Part shown: in pieces, positions 44,501-52,602 of the stretch
Numbering within the stretch: position 1 is the stretch's first letter
Layout: each line of letters begins with the position of its first letter
NCBI RefSeq assembly: GCF_020037125.1
Contig: NZ_JAIQDG010000040.1
Span: 1 to 64,000 of the forward strand
DNA length: 64,000 nucleotides
Source of the DNA: Myxococcus sp. RHSTA-1-4
GTDB taxonomy: Bacteria; Myxococcota; Myxococcia; Myxococcales; Myxococcaceae
Direction: 5' to 3'
The notes under the pieces: generated by a model
Databases searched by the model: none
The model's input: the letters and a program-made list of their open reading frames with translations, nothing else
Told to the model about the DNA's origin: nothing
Position numbers and translations under genes: made by a program

Positions 44501-47143
44501 GAGTGGGCGACGCCCACCGGTGAAGCGGAAACCGCGGCGCAGCCCGAGTGGGCCACGCCTGTCGAGGAGGCCGCACCGGAGGCTGCGCAGGCTGAGTGGG
44601 CCACGCCTGTCGAGGAGGTTGCTCCGGAGGCGGCACAGGCCGAGTGGGCCACGCCTGTCGAGGAGGTTGCTCCGGAGGCGACACAGGCCGAGTGGGCCAC
44701 CCCGGCCGCGCAGGACGCATCCCAGGCTGCCCAGACCGGGTGGACCGCGCCGGTAGAGGCCGCGCCCGAGAGCGTGCCGTCCGAGTGGGCCACCTCGTCC
44801 GCCGAAGAGGCCGCGCCCGTCGAGCTCCAGGCCGAGTGGGCCACGCCCGAGACCGACGCCGCCCAGGCGCCGTGGACGGCAGCTGCCACCGAGGCCGCTC
44901 AGCCGGAGTGGGCCACGCCCGCCGAAGAGGCCGCGCCCGAGGCTGCCCAGGCCGAGTGGTCCGCCACCACCGAGGTCGAGCCCGGGGCTGTCCAGGCCGA
45001 GTGGTCCGCCACCACCGAGGTCGAGCCCGAGGCCACCCAGCCGGAGTGGGCCACGCCCGCCGAAGAGGTCGCGCCCGAGGCTGTCCAGGCTGAGTGGTCC
45101 GCCACCACCGAGGCCGAGCCCGAGGCTGCCCAGGCTGAGTGGTCCACCACCGAAGTCGCTTCCGAGACATCCCAGACCGAGTGGTCCGCCACCGCCGAGG
45201 TTGCTTCCGAGACCGCCCAGGCTGAGTGGTCCACCACCGAAGTCGCTTCTGAGGCTGTCCAGGCCGAGTGGTCCTCCTCCGCCGAGGGAGCTTCCGAGAC
45301 TGCCCAGGCTGAGTGGTCCGCCACCACCGAAGTCTCTTCCGAGACTGCCCAGGCTGAGTGGTCCGCCACCACCGAAGCCGCTTCCGAGACTGCCCAGGCT
45401 GAATGGTCCGCCGATACCGAAGTCGCTTCCGACGCCGTGCAGGCCGAGTGGTCCGCACCCGCGACCGAGGCGCCCGCGGCCGCGCAGCCGGAGTGGACGG
45501 CCGCCGCTGAAATCGAGCCCGAGGCCGTCCAGGCCGAATGGGCGACCTCCGCTGAAGCGTCCGCGGAGGCCACCCAGCCTGAGTGGGCCGCGCCCGCGCA
45601 GACGGACTGGTCCGCCCCCGCCGCTGACTCGGCGCCTGACGCCGCGTGGGGTGCACCCACCGGAGAAATCGCCGCAACGTCCGCGCAGACGGACTGGTCC
45701 GCCCCCACTGCCGAGGCGGCACCCGACGCCGCGTGGGCCGCACCTGCCGCCGAAGCAACTCCCGAGGCCGAGTGGGCCTCGCCCGTAGAGGAGCTCGCTC
45801 CCGACGCCGTGCAGGCCGAGTGGTCCACCATCACGACCGGGGCGCCCGAGGCCACGCAGCCCGAGTGGGCAACGCCCGCGACCGACGCCGCTCCCCAGGC
45901 CGAGTGGACGGGTGCCACCACCGAGGCCCAGCCCGAGTGGGCCTCGCCCGTCGAGGAACTCGCTCCCGACGCCGTCCAGGCGGAGTGGGCCACGCCCACG
46001 GGCGAAGCCGCCGCTCAGCCCGAGTGGTCCTCCACCGCCGCGGCCCAGCCCGGCTCCGACTGGAACACTCCCGCCACGGACACGGCGTCGTCCGCATGGG
46101 CCTCCGTCGAGACGCAGCCCGCGTCCCAGTGGGAGTCCGCTCCGGCCGAAGAGGCCCCCGTCGAGCTCCAGCCCGAGTGGGTGACGCCGGAAGCCGAGGC
46201 CGCTCCCGAGTGGAGCGCGCAGCAGCCCGCCGCCGCCACGCCGGAGTGGAGCGAGGCCCCCGTCGAGGAAGTCTCCCTGGCGGACACGTCCACTCCCGCC
46301 GAGGGCGTCCAGGCCGAGTGGAGCGACACGCCCGTGGACATCGAGCCCATGCTCGAGGCCACGCCCGCGGAGCCGGAGCCTTCGTGGAGCGACACGCCAG
46401 CGCAGGCCACCGCCTCGCGCTTCGCCGCGCCGTCCGAGTCGGTGCCCTGGGAGCAGGAGCCCGAGCCCGAGGCTCCGGCCTGGCGGTCCGGCGGCGACAG
46501 CCCCTTCGGCGCCCAGGGCCACCACCTCTCCGAGCCCGAAGCCGACATCGACGTCAACCTCGACGCCCCGCTGCCCTCCCCCATCGAGGAGGAGGTCGCG
46601 GTGGAGCTCGAGCAGGAGATCGCCGAAATCGAGCTCGAGGAGGAGTCCGTGGAGCCGCCTCCGGCGCCCCGCCCTCCGCCTCCGCCCGCGCCGCAGGCGT
46701 CCAACCGCGTCGCAGCCTCGCGTGAGCCGCTCTTCCCCCAGCCGGCCGTGGCGGACACGGCACCCGTCACATCCTTCGTGGAGGGCGAGCACCGCGTCAT
46801 CATCCACACCGTCGAGGGCCAGGTGAAGCGCGGCACCATCCGCGACGCCGACCTGCTCGACGAGGTCATCTCGCTGGAGCAGCAGAGCGGCTTCGCCCCC
46901 GAGCAGATTCCCGGCAAGCGCGTGAAGGCCATCTTCTTCATGCTCGGCGCCGGCGTGCGTCAGCCGCAGGCGGAGGGCCAGAAGATCCGCGTCACCTTCA
47001 ACGACGGCCGTCAGGTCGCGGGCTTCTCGCGGGACTTCAAGGGCAGCACGCCGGGCTTCTTCGTCATCCCCGCCGACCAGCGCACCAACACCGCCCGCAT
47101 CTTCATCTACCGCTCCAGCGTGCAGGCGGTGGCGGAAGGCTGA
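41570..47143 (+). CDS. Giant low-complexity repeat protein (1,857 aa) with short folded ends
   Basis: Residues 1-45 form a compact charged segment (REFRFLDEKRKLGSLSPVEE). Then come Tyr/Gln/Gly-rich prion-like repeats: three 21-residue units (YYGADGQWYAYPA core), about six 11-residue units (AYAQQGYDPNQ) and shorter GYDPNAQ units, to ~residue 230. The next ~590 residues are Ser/Ala/Glu/Asp-rich and acidic. About fifty 11-16-residue units of QAEWATPVEE type then run from ~820 to ~1610. The C-terminal ~120 residues (from HRVIIHTVEGQVKRG) look like a folded beta-rich domain. There is no signal peptide or membrane segment. Such a polymer could form condensates or act as a cytoplasmic scaffold. I cannot name the family. 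Confidence 0.85.
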   Translation: MSDTRAAMREFRFLDEKRKLGSLSPVEEARWSELRGLLGIQDAPAVPDASAWQQQAAPQGYYGADGQWYAYPAGYAQQPQGYYGADGQWYAYPADYAQQPQGYYGADGQWYAYPAQQAYAQQGYDPNQAYAQQGYDPNQAYAQQGYDPNQAYAQQGYDPNQAYAQPGYDPSQAYAQPGYDPNQGYAAWPQQGYDPNAQGYDPNAQQGYDPNAQQGYDPNAQGQAGGWQADPNAQQAWSGYAPQAPVEPDNLSLTADEIDIPALSEPAPWMTPGAAETAGAPAAEQESLDAQQEPGTEATSTSSEDVLEVMESDVAVDTTPDPSASFADVTADLGEQGAQAPETEPGAMVAEDDFSSVTASEPQVPAASEPESSLESSFADLSMEVESAPDTSAEAPVAAAAPSDEAEFASAELEVPSSEVELVDATAESEPVLAEERSPAPMDEAWASAPLAVEPMEPSEAESADASDIIDVAALTPADPAAESDTQPSVLALDASDMLEAASPDEATPSAEVSSNAWDLGTPASSESAATESQGDSTEFSLDASEAHSFETQSASEEIALDASDMSDASSFEAQAGSAEIALEASDVSMEPADDVQAAGAEESVPTFELNASEATDFAAAEAPLSAQGETSAEEPPLDVMDIESAPESTEPPTFDVADLGSEMEPEAPMASAGSPFENPDETSLELRSVQVGPDLQADTVELAGTPAPASPAAHAFAGTPTAEEMFDLSGNPEEAVPLAAAGEFVDYGRFASPGERGMALSGQEPSSSAGWGSESTDAVPLMSEEQAASADWSAESADAVPLASNAEFAAEMGTSGASWGDASTEASGSTEQPEWSTPAEEAPIELQPEWASASEPSDLTANAAAPSETAPAAAELEAGWVTPGEEVSTEALATEWAPPAGEAAAPGAFAAEWAASAGEAAATSATPSEWGTAAEEAAAVELQAEWATPIEEGSPEAAQAEWAAPTGEATPDAAQPEWATPTGEAETAAQPEWATPVEEAAPEAAQAEWATPVEEVAPEAAQAEWATPVEEVAPEATQAEWATPAAQDASQAAQTGWTAPVEAAPESVPSEWATSSAEEAAPVELQAEWATPETDAAQAPWTAAATEAAQPEWATPAEEAAPEAAQAEWSATTEVEPGAVQAEWSATTEVEPEATQPEWATPAEEVAPEAVQAEWSATTEAEPEAAQAEWSTTEVASETSQTEWSATAEVASETAQAEWSTTEVASEAVQAEWSSSAEGASETAQAEWSATTEVSSETAQAEWSATTEAASETAQAEWSADTEVASDAVQAEWSAPATEAPAAAQPEWTAAAEIEPEAVQAEWATSAEASAEATQPEWAAPAQTDWSAPAADSAPDAAWGAPTGEIAATSAQTDWSAPTAEAAPDAAWAAPAAEATPEAEWASPVEELAPDAVQAEWSTITTGAPEATQPEWATPATDAAPQAEWTGATTEAQPEWASPVEELAPDAVQAEWATPTGEAAAQPEWSSTAAAQPGSDWNTPATDTASSAWASVETQPASQWESAPAEEAPVELQPEWVTPEAEAAPEWSAQQPAAATPEWSEAPVEEVSLADTSTPAEGVQAEWSDTPVDIEPMLEATPAEPEPSWSDTPAQATASRFAAPSESVPWEQEPEPEAPAWRSGGDSPFGAQGHHLSEPEADIDVNLDAPLPSPIEEEVAVELEQEIAEIELEEESVEPPPAPRPPPPPAPQASNRVAASREPLFPQPAVADTAPVTSFVEGEHRVIIHTVEGQVKRGTIRDADLLDEVISLEQQSGFAPEQIPGKRVKAIFFMLGAGVRQPQAEGQKIRVTFNDGRQVAGFSRDFKGSTPGFFVIPADQRTNTARIFIYRSSVQAVAEG
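41740..42240 (+). repeat. In-frame tandem repeats, 63-nt and 33-nt units
   Basis: Three near-identical 63-nt units (41742-41915) encode the GYYGADGQWYAYP block. About six 33-nt units (AYAQQGYDPNQ) run to 42120, then shorter GYDPNAQ units. High nucleotide identity between units suggests recent slippage or unequal exchange, so length may vary between strains. Confidence 0.85.
44040..46330 (+). repeat. About fifty degenerate in-frame repeats with E-W core
   Basis: Units of 33-48 nt encode (A/E)-x-(Q/P)-(A/P)-E-W-(A/S)-(T/A)-(P/T)-x-E-E. Some neighbours are nearly identical, for example around 44580-44700 and 44950-45100, while others have drifted. The invariant tryptophan, spaced every 11-16 residues in an acidic chain, is a sticker-and-spacer arrangement. 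Confidence 0.8.
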
Positions 47144-47192
47144 GGCACAACCCGGGCGGGGGGCGCCCACGTCGCTCCCCCCGCAAGTGAAA

Positions 47193-47224
47193 AAGGGGCC
47201 CCCCACCACCGTGGGAGGCCCCTT
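47193..47224. terminator. Bidirectional terminator between repeat-protein and yceI-like genes
   Basis: AAGGGGCCCCCCAC (47193-47206) pairs with GTGGGAGGCCCCTT (47211-47224) in 13 of 14 positions around a 4-nt loop, with A-rich sequence on the left (GTGAAAAAG) giving a U-run on the minus strand and CCTTCGTCATT on the right. It lies between two convergent stop codons. Confidence 0.8.
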
Positions 47225-47253
47225 CGTCATTCAGCGTCAGCCGTGGCTTCGGA

Positions 47254-47886
47254 CTACTTCTTGTCCGACGCGGTCGCCGGCTTCGCGGCGGGCGCCGGCT
47301 GCTTCTTGGTCAGGGACAGGTCCAGGTTCACGGTGACCTCCTCACCCACCGCCACGCCGCCGGTCTCCAGCGCCGCGTTGTAGGTCAGGCCGAAGTCCTT
47401 GCGGTTCAGCTTGGTGGTCGCCTGCACGCCGCGGCGGATGTTGCCCCAGGGGTCCTTCGACTCCTGGCTCGGGCCCGTCACGTCCAGGACGACGGGCTTG
47501 GTGACGCCGTGCATGGTCAGGTCGCCGGAGACCTTCAGCTTGCCCTCGCCGGCCTGCTCCACCTTCTTCGACTTGAAGGAGATGGTCGGGAACTTGGCCG
47601 TGTCGAAGAAGTCAGGGGCGCGCAGGTGCTCGTCGCGCTTGGTGTTGGCGGTGTTGACGGACGCCGCGTCCAGGGTCGCCTCGACGGTGGACTTGGTGAT
47701 GTCCTTGTCGTCCAGGTTCACCGAGCCGCTCTTCACGTTGAACGAGCCGTTCACGTTCGACACCATCATGTGCCGCACGGTGAAGCCGGCGCTGGAGTGC
47801 GCGGGGTCGATGTCCCACGTCGAGGCAAACGCCAGGGACGGCAGGGCAATCATCAGGGCAACGGCGCTCTTCAGGGACATCTTCAT
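47254..47886 (-). CDS. YceI-family periplasmic lipocalin-like protein
   Basis: This is a 210-residue precursor with signal peptide (MKMSLKSAVALMIALPSLAFA). The mature protein opens with TWDIDPAHSSAGFTVRHMMV, the YceI hallmark, followed by FDTAKFPTISFKSKKVE, GDLTMHGVTKPVVLDV and LNRKDFGLTYN. YceI proteins are lipocalin-like barrels that bind polyisoprenoids in the periplasm and are induced by stress or high pH. The C-terminal ~20 residues are a Lys/Pro/Ala tail. ATG is preceded by GAGGAGAACAG. It is divergent from the XylR-type activator gene. Confidence 0.94.
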   Translation of the reverse strand: MKMSLKSAVALMIALPSLAFASTWDIDPAHSSAGFTVRHMMVSNVNGSFNVKSGSVNLDDKDITKSTVEATLDAASVNTANTKRDEHLRAPDFFDTAKFPTISFKSKKVEQAGEGKLKVSGDLTMHGVTKPVVLDVTGPSQESKDPWGNIRRGVQATTKLNRKDFGLTYNAALETGGVAVGEEVTVNLDLSLTKKQPAPAAKPATASDKK

Positions 47887-48118
47887 GTAGCTGTTCTCCT
47901 CGGGGTGCTGCGTTTCAAGCGCGGCGCGAAGCCGCGCATCGACAGGGTTCCCTGCTCGGAACTTCCGGAGCCGGGTGACGGGACCTTCTACTGCAACCGG
48001 AAGACCAAGGCACGCGACACGCCAACCCCTTGGAATTACTCCATGAGCCTGTCACCGCGTGCGCGGAGCATCTCAGATTGATAGAGAGACACATCACTCT
48101 GGAAGGGAGTCGTACACC

Positions 48119-49756
48119 GTGGCTGCCGGATTCGAACTGGGCTTGAACGAGTTGTTGTCCTTCGAGCCGGGGGGCGGACTCATCCACTTCGCGGGGCAGC
48201 GGGCGCTGCTGATGGACCCGGTGGCGCTGGGGCTGCTGCGCAAGGAGCTCATCGGCCTGCTGGGCATGACGGCGGCCCGCGGCATCTTCACCCGGCTGGG
48301 CTACGCACATGGCTGGAGGACGGCGGAGGCCCTGAAGACGGCGGTGCCCTGGCCGGAAGAGTCGATGTGGAGGCGGGCGGGCGGGCGCCTGCACATGCTG
48401 CAGGGGCAGGTCCGGGTGGAGCGCGTGGAGCGCCGGCCGGACGAGGGCCCGGAGCCCTTCGCCGAGGCGCAGTGGCGCGACTCCTATGAGGCCGAGCAGC
48501 ACCTGCTGCACCTGGGCCAGGCGGACCAGCCGGTGTGCTGGAGCCTCACCGGCTTCGCGTCCGGCTACATGAGCTACGTCAACGGCAAGCCCATCTACGG
48601 CACGGAGCTGCGCTGCGTGGGCAAGGGCGACGCGGCGTGCCTCTTCGTCGGCCGGCCCGCCGAGGAGTGGAGCACCGAGTGCACCGAGGTGCTGCGCTTC
48701 TATGAAACGCAGTGCATGGAGGGCGTGCTGGCGCAGGTGACGGACGCACTGAGGCAGGCCGAGCGCAAGCTGCGCGCGAAGCGGCAGTCCCTCGCACGGG
48801 CGGGCGTGACGGAGGACCCGGCGGGCATGGTGGCGCGCTCGGAGGCCATGCAGCGCGTCCTCAACCTGGCGCGCCGCGCGGCCAAGGTGGACTCCACGGT
48901 GCTCGTCACCGGCGAGAGCGGCGTGGGCAAGGAGCGCGTCGCGCGCCTCATCCACGACGAGTCCGGCCGCGCGCACAAGGCCTTCGTCGCCGTCAACTGC
49001 GCCGCCGTCACGGAGAGCCTGCTGGAGAGCGAGCTGTTCGGCCACGCGCGCGGCGCCTTCACCGGCGCCACCCATGACAGGGCGGGCCTCTTCGAGGCGG
49101 CCCACGGCGGCACCCTCTTCCTGGACGAGGTGGGCGAGGTGCCCGCGTCCATGCAGGCCAAGCTGCTGCGCGTGCTCCAGGAGCGCGAGGTGCGGCGCGT
49201 GGGCGAGAACACCAGCCGCAAGGTGGACGTGCGCCTGGTGGCCGCCACCAACCGGGACCTCGCGGAGGAGGTGCGCCTGGGCCGCTTCCGCCAGGACCTC
49301 TACTACCGCCTGCGCGTCATCGAGCTGAAGATTCCGCCGCTGCGCGAGCGGCGCGAGGACGTCCTCCCCCTGGCGCGGCTGCTACTGGCCGAGGCCTCCG
49401 AGCGGCTGGGCCGCAAGGTGGCGGCCCTGGCCCCCGAGGCGGCCGACCAGCTCCTGCGCTACGGCTGGCCCGGCAACGTGCGCGAGCTGGGCAACGCGGT
49501 GGAGCGCGCGGTGGCCCTGTGCGAGGGCCAGCGCGTGGAGCGGGAGGATTTGCCCGAGGAGGTCCGCGCCGCGCCGCCCAGCCTCGTCCCCACCGGCAAC
49601 CCGCGCCGGCTGGAGGACATGGAGAAGGAGTACATCCTCGCGGTGCTGGCGCAGAATGGCGGCAACCGCGCGCGCACCGCCGAACAGCTCGACATCGGCG
49701 TGGCCACGCTCTACCGCAAGCTCAAGCAGTACGGACACCCCGAGGCGGCCCACTGA
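48119..49756 (+). CDS. XylR/DmpR-type sigma54 activator with V4R sensor domain
   Basis: This is a 545-residue protein; GTG 48119 is the likely start because the homology begins at AAGFELGLNELLSF. The N-terminal ~210 residues match XylR_N plus V4R (GRLHMLQGQVRVERVE, SYVNGKPIYGTELRCVGKGD with C-x-x-x-G...C), the ligand-binding unit of phenol/toluene regulators. The AAA+ domain has GESGVGKE and GAFTGA, and the C-terminal Fis HTH is NRARTAEQLDIGVATLYRKL. It senses a small molecule rather than a phosphoryl group. The ligand and target operon are unknown; divergent yceI or nearby genes are candidates. Confidence 0.9.
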   Translation: MAAGFELGLNELLSFEPGGGLIHFAGQRALLMDPVALGLLRKELIGLLGMTAARGIFTRLGYAHGWRTAEALKTAVPWPEESMWRRAGGRLHMLQGQVRVERVERRPDEGPEPFAEAQWRDSYEAEQHLLHLGQADQPVCWSLTGFASGYMSYVNGKPIYGTELRCVGKGDAACLFVGRPAEEWSTECTEVLRFYETQCMEGVLAQVTDALRQAERKLRAKRQSLARAGVTEDPAGMVARSEAMQRVLNLARRAAKVDSTVLVTGESGVGKERVARLIHDESGRAHKAFVAVNCAAVTESLLESELFGHARGAFTGATHDRAGLFEAAHGGTLFLDEVGEVPASMQAKLLRVLQEREVRRVGENTSRKVDVRLVAATNRDLAEEVRLGRFRQDLYYRLRVIELKIPPLRERREDVLPLARLLLAEASERLGRKVAALAPEAADQLLRYGWPGNVRELGNAVERAVALCEGQRVEREDLPEEVRAAPPSLVPTGNPRRLEDMEKEYILAVLAQNGGNRARTAEQLDIGVATLYRKLKQYGHPEAAH

Positions 49757-49792
49757 GGCCGCCCTCCAGGGACGGAACTCCGAGGCCCGGGG

Positions 49793-50524
49793 TCAGTTCA
49801 GGTACTGGTCCCGGTCCGGACGGTTCGGGTTCTTCGGCACCACGCGCAGGTGCTTGGAACGGTCCTTGAGCTGGCGCTGCAGGCGCCAGTGCTGGAAGTG
49901 CAGCATCAGCCGGCGCGGGCTGACACCCCGCACGTAGGCGAACACCATGCCCAGCGCGAGCAGGTCCGGCACCTGCGTCTGCCAGCCGGCGGTGACGGCC
50001 GACAGCACGACGAAGCCCGCGCCGATGCCGGCCAGCGCGTTGCCGGACAGGGGGATGCCCCAGAAGTTCGTCTCACCGCGCCCGATGCTCAGGCCGTACG
50101 CCACCCACAGCACCGTCGTCATCACGTTGCCGCCGGTGTACGCCTGCGTCGTCGCCCCGGGCACCACCATGGCCAGCAGCGCCGTCACGACGCCCGCCAG
50201 CGCGGTGATGCCCAACCCCACCAGCAGCAGGCGCTTGCCGCCCCAGATGGACTCCAGGTAGCCACCAATCGACCAGATGATGATGGCGCCGAAGATGATG
50301 CCGAGGGGGCTCGCCTCGATGAAGGCATAGGTCAGCGGCTGCCAGAGCAGCAGCCGGCGGAGGACGACGTCCGGCAGCAGCAGCAGCAGCCCGCCCTGCC
50401 CTCCCTTGGTGAGGTGGAACAGCACGGAGCCAGCCACCAGCGCGACCGCCAGCTTGGACGCCATCGTCTCCAGGCCGGGCAGTCCACCACCACCCCTGCC
50501 GCCGAAGCTGCGCATCGGTCGCAT
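49793..50524 (-). CDS. Rhomboid-like membrane protein lacking catalytic serine
   Basis: This is a 243-residue protein with about six helices. WQPLTYAFIEASPLGIIFGA corresponds to the rhomboid L1/TM2 region. The position expected to carry the GxSG serine reads TGGNV, and no membrane histidine is evident, so it should be proteolytically inactive, like derlin or TMEM115-type relatives. The C-terminal ~50 residues are basic and cytoplasmic (RLMLHFQHWRLQRQLKDRSK). It may handle membrane-protein clients, but this is inference. It is convergent with the XylR-type activator gene. Confidence 0.7.
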   Translation of the reverse strand: MRPMRSFGGRGGGGLPGLETMASKLAVALVAGSVLFHLTKGGQGGLLLLLPDVVLRRLLLWQPLTYAFIEASPLGIIFGAIIIWSIGGYLESIWGGKRLLLVGLGITALAGVVTALLAMVVPGATTQAYTGGNVMTTVLWVAYGLSIGRGETNFWGIPLSGNALAGIGAGFVVLSAVTAGWQTQVPDLLALGMVFAYVRGVSPRRLMLHFQHWRLQRQLKDRSKHLRVVPKNPNRPDRDQYLN

Positions 50525-50670
50525 TCAGTACTCCTCCCACTCACCGCTCAAGGGACGCCCAAAGGTGGTGGAACCCCCGCCGCTTCGCAACCCCAAACGA
50601 CAAGGGCGCCCATCCCCGTCACCAGGGAGAGCGCCCTCGAATGCCGGCTCTTCCGCCCTCGCGCGGCCGC

Positions 50671-50868
50671 TCAGGACTTCGCGCGGTAGAAGAGCGTGAT
50701 GGTCAGACAGTGGAACTCCTTGTCGGAGGACTGCGTCACCACCCTGTCCACCACTTCGACGTTGGGGTTCTCCTTGAGCCACTTGGTGATGTTCTCACCC
50801 ATGTTCTCGCGGTCACGCGCCAGAGTCGTGGAGAACACCTTGACTCCCGTGAAGCTGATAACGCCCAT
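50671..50868 (-). CDS. Small conserved-looking hypothetical protein (65 aa)
   Basis: This is a 65-residue protein from ATG 50868, preceded by GAGGGTCGGA. The sequence MGVISFTGVKVFSTTLARDR continues into an amphipathic helix and two strands (VEVVDRVVTQSSDKEFHCLTITLFYR), consistent with a small alpha/beta fold. Codon usage and the good ribosome site support a real gene. No family is recognised. It is monocistronic between the rhomboid-like gene and the thiolase region. Confidence 0.72.
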   Translation of the reverse strand: MGVISFTGVKVFSTTLARDRENMGENITKWLKENPNVEVVDRVVTQSSDKEFHCLTITLFYRAKS

Positions 50869-51082
50869 TCCGACCCTCGTCTAAACCAGAGATTCTGGAC
50901 GTTTACCCCGAGACGATTCCGCCATCAAGAAACGGGGCCGACATTCCAGTCCTGGCGGACCCGGCTCCTCGGGGGGCCGGCGGTTCTCCGTCGAACAGAA
51001 GGCCCGGGCCGCCCCACCTTCCAGGGCGGCCAGGGCGCGGTCGCAGCCCCGCACCGGGTGCACGGGGCACGGGCCGTCTACT
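50869..51082. other. Intergenic with hairpin
   Basis: 214 nt without a convincing gene. A strong hairpin (GCCCCGCACC to GGTGCACGGGGC, about 51048-51071, one bulge) lies just downstream of the minus-strand 82-aa gene and could stop its transcript, although no T-run follows. Confidence 0.3.
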
Positions 51083-51331
51083 TCACCTCGCGCCCGCGGC
51101 CTTGCGGGACAGACACGCGACCTCGTCCTTGCAGGCGGGACCGATGCCCTCGGGGTGGGCGGTGAGCGGCGTCTTGTCACTCTCTTCCACGCCACACACC
51201 ACGCACTTGCGCTTGCGGTTGCGGCGCTCGGCGCGGCGCTGCTCGGCGATGGCCTTGGCCCGCTCACGGGCCGTCTTCGCGTCCACCTCGTTGCTCATCT
51301 CGCGTCCCGGTTGGAAGTCCTGTGCCGTCAT
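51083..51331 (-). CDS. Small Cys-rich protein coupled to thiolase gene
   Basis: This is an 82-residue protein from ATG 51331, whose A is shared with the thiolase TGA stop (TGATG); ATG 51298 is the alternative. A basic helix (TARERAKAIAEQRRAERRNR) precedes CVVCGVEESDKTPLTAHPEG and IGPACKDEVACL, four cysteines that could hold a zinc ion. Function is unknown. Coupled translation suggests a link with the thiolase, though simple operon fusion is possible. Confidence 0.7.
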   Translation of the reverse strand: MTAQDFQPGREMSNEVDAKTARERAKAIAEQRRAERRNRKRKCVVCGVEESDKTPLTAHPEGIGPACKDEVACLSRKAAGAR

Positions 51332-52527
51332 CAGAGCGCCTCGACCAGCACCGCGATGCCCTGGCCGCCGCCGATGCAGGCGGACCCGATACCATAGCGG
51401 CCACCACGACGCTTCAGCTCGTACACCAGCGTGGTGGTGATGCGAGCCCCGGACGCGCCCAGCGGATGGCCCACGGCAATCGCGCCGCCGTTGACGTTGG
51501 TCCTGTCCCGGGGAAGGCCCAGCTCCTTCTCCACCGCGAGGTACTGCGGCGCGAAGGCCTCGTTGACCTCGAAGAGGTCCACGTCGGACAGCTGGCACTG
51601 CGCGCGCTCCAGCAGCTGGCGGATGGCCGGCGCCGGGCCAATGCCCATGATGCGCGGGTCACACCCGGAGATGCCCCAGTTGACCAGCCGGGCGATGGGC
51701 TTCAGGCCGTGCTTCTCCACGAACCCGCGCGTGGCCATCACCATGGAGCCCGCGCCGTCGCAGATGCCGCTGGCCGCGCCCGCGTGCACCACGCCGTCCT
51801 TCTTGAAGACCTTGGGCAGCTTGCGCAGCCCCTCCACCGTGGTCTCCGGACGGTTGTGCTCGTCGCGGGAGACGACGGTGTCACCCTTCCTGCCCTTGAT
51901 GGTGACGGGGGCAATCTCGTCGTTGAAGCGGCCCGCCTCCTGCGCGGCGGCGAAGCGCTTCTGGGTGAGGACGGCGTACTCGTCCACCTGGTCCTGCGTG
52001 AGCGAGTAGTCCACCGCGAGCTGCTCGGCGGTGAGGGCCATGGCCTGGCCGGTGTAGCTGTCGGTGAGGGCCGTCCAGAGCATGTCCTCCAGGTTCCCCT
52101 TGCCCAGCGGCAGGCCCCAGCGGGCGCCGCGGATGACGTGGGGCGCCTGGCTCATGGACTCCGTGCCGCCGGCCAGCACGCAGCTCGCCTGCTCGGTGAG
52201 CATCATCTCGGCCGCGGTGACGAACGCCTGGAAGCCGGAGCCACACAGCCGGTTGACGCCCAGGGCGGGCACCGGCACGGGCACGCCGGTGCGCAGGCCC
52301 ACGTGGCGCGGCAGGTAGATGGCGTCCGCGCTGGTCTGCACCACGTTGCCGTACACGATGTGCTGGACATCCTCGGGCGACACCTTCGCCTGGGCGAGGG
52401 CGGCCTTCGCCGACTCCACGGCGAGGTCGGTGGCGCTGAGCTCCTTCAGGCTGCCCCCGTAGGTACCGAACGGGGTGCGCTTGCCGGAAAGGAAGTAGAT
52501 CTCCTCGTTCTTGGACACGCTCTTCAT
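51331..52527 (-). CDS. Acetyl-CoA C-acetyltransferase (thiolase)
   Basis: This 398-residue enzyme has the nucleophile Cys in GVNRLCGSGFQAF, GGTESMSQAPH, the NGGAIAVGHPLGASGARI histidine block, and a C-terminal CIGGGQGIAVLVEAL with the second catalytic Cys. It condenses two acetyl-CoA to acetoacetyl-CoA or cleaves it; candidate pathways are mevalonate, ketone or branched-chain degradation. No hydroxyacyl dehydrogenase or PHB synthase lies nearby to decide. It shares a translational junction with the 82-aa Cys-rich gene. Confidence 0.93.
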   Translation of the reverse strand: MKSVSKNEEIYFLSGKRTPFGTYGGSLKELSATDLAVESAKAALAQAKVSPEDVQHIVYGNVVQTSADAIYLPRHVGLRTGVPVPVPALGVNRLCGSGFQAFVTAAEMMLTEQASCVLAGGTESMSQAPHVIRGARWGLPLGKGNLEDMLWTALTDSYTGQAMALTAEQLAVDYSLTQDQVDEYAVLTQKRFAAAQEAGRFNDEIAPVTIKGRKGDTVVSRDEHNRPETTVEGLRKLPKVFKKDGVVHAGAASGICDGAGSMVMATRGFVEKHGLKPIARLVNWGISGCDPRIMGIGPAPAIRQLLERAQCQLSDVDLFEVNEAFAPQYLAVEKELGLPRDRTNVNGGAIAVGHPLGASGARITTTLVYELKRRGGRYGIGSACIGGGQGIAVLVEAL

Positions 52528-52602
52528 GGTGGTCGTCTACCTACTCTCAACAGACGCGCGGTGCACGCACGCCGTGACGTGATGACGTGTGGGTCTGAGT
52601 CG

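Noticed and set aside
42698-47230. Very long open frame (about 1,500 codons) on the minus strand opposite the repeat protein
   Set aside because: It is the antisense shadow of a repetitive G+C-rich gene: Arg/Gly/Leu-dominated, with no domain, no ribosome site and no conserved motif.
50881-51267. Minus-strand frame spanning the intergenic region and the Cys-rich gene
   Set aside because: It is out of frame with the better-supported 82-aa gene and has Pro/Arg/Ser bias of a shadow frame.
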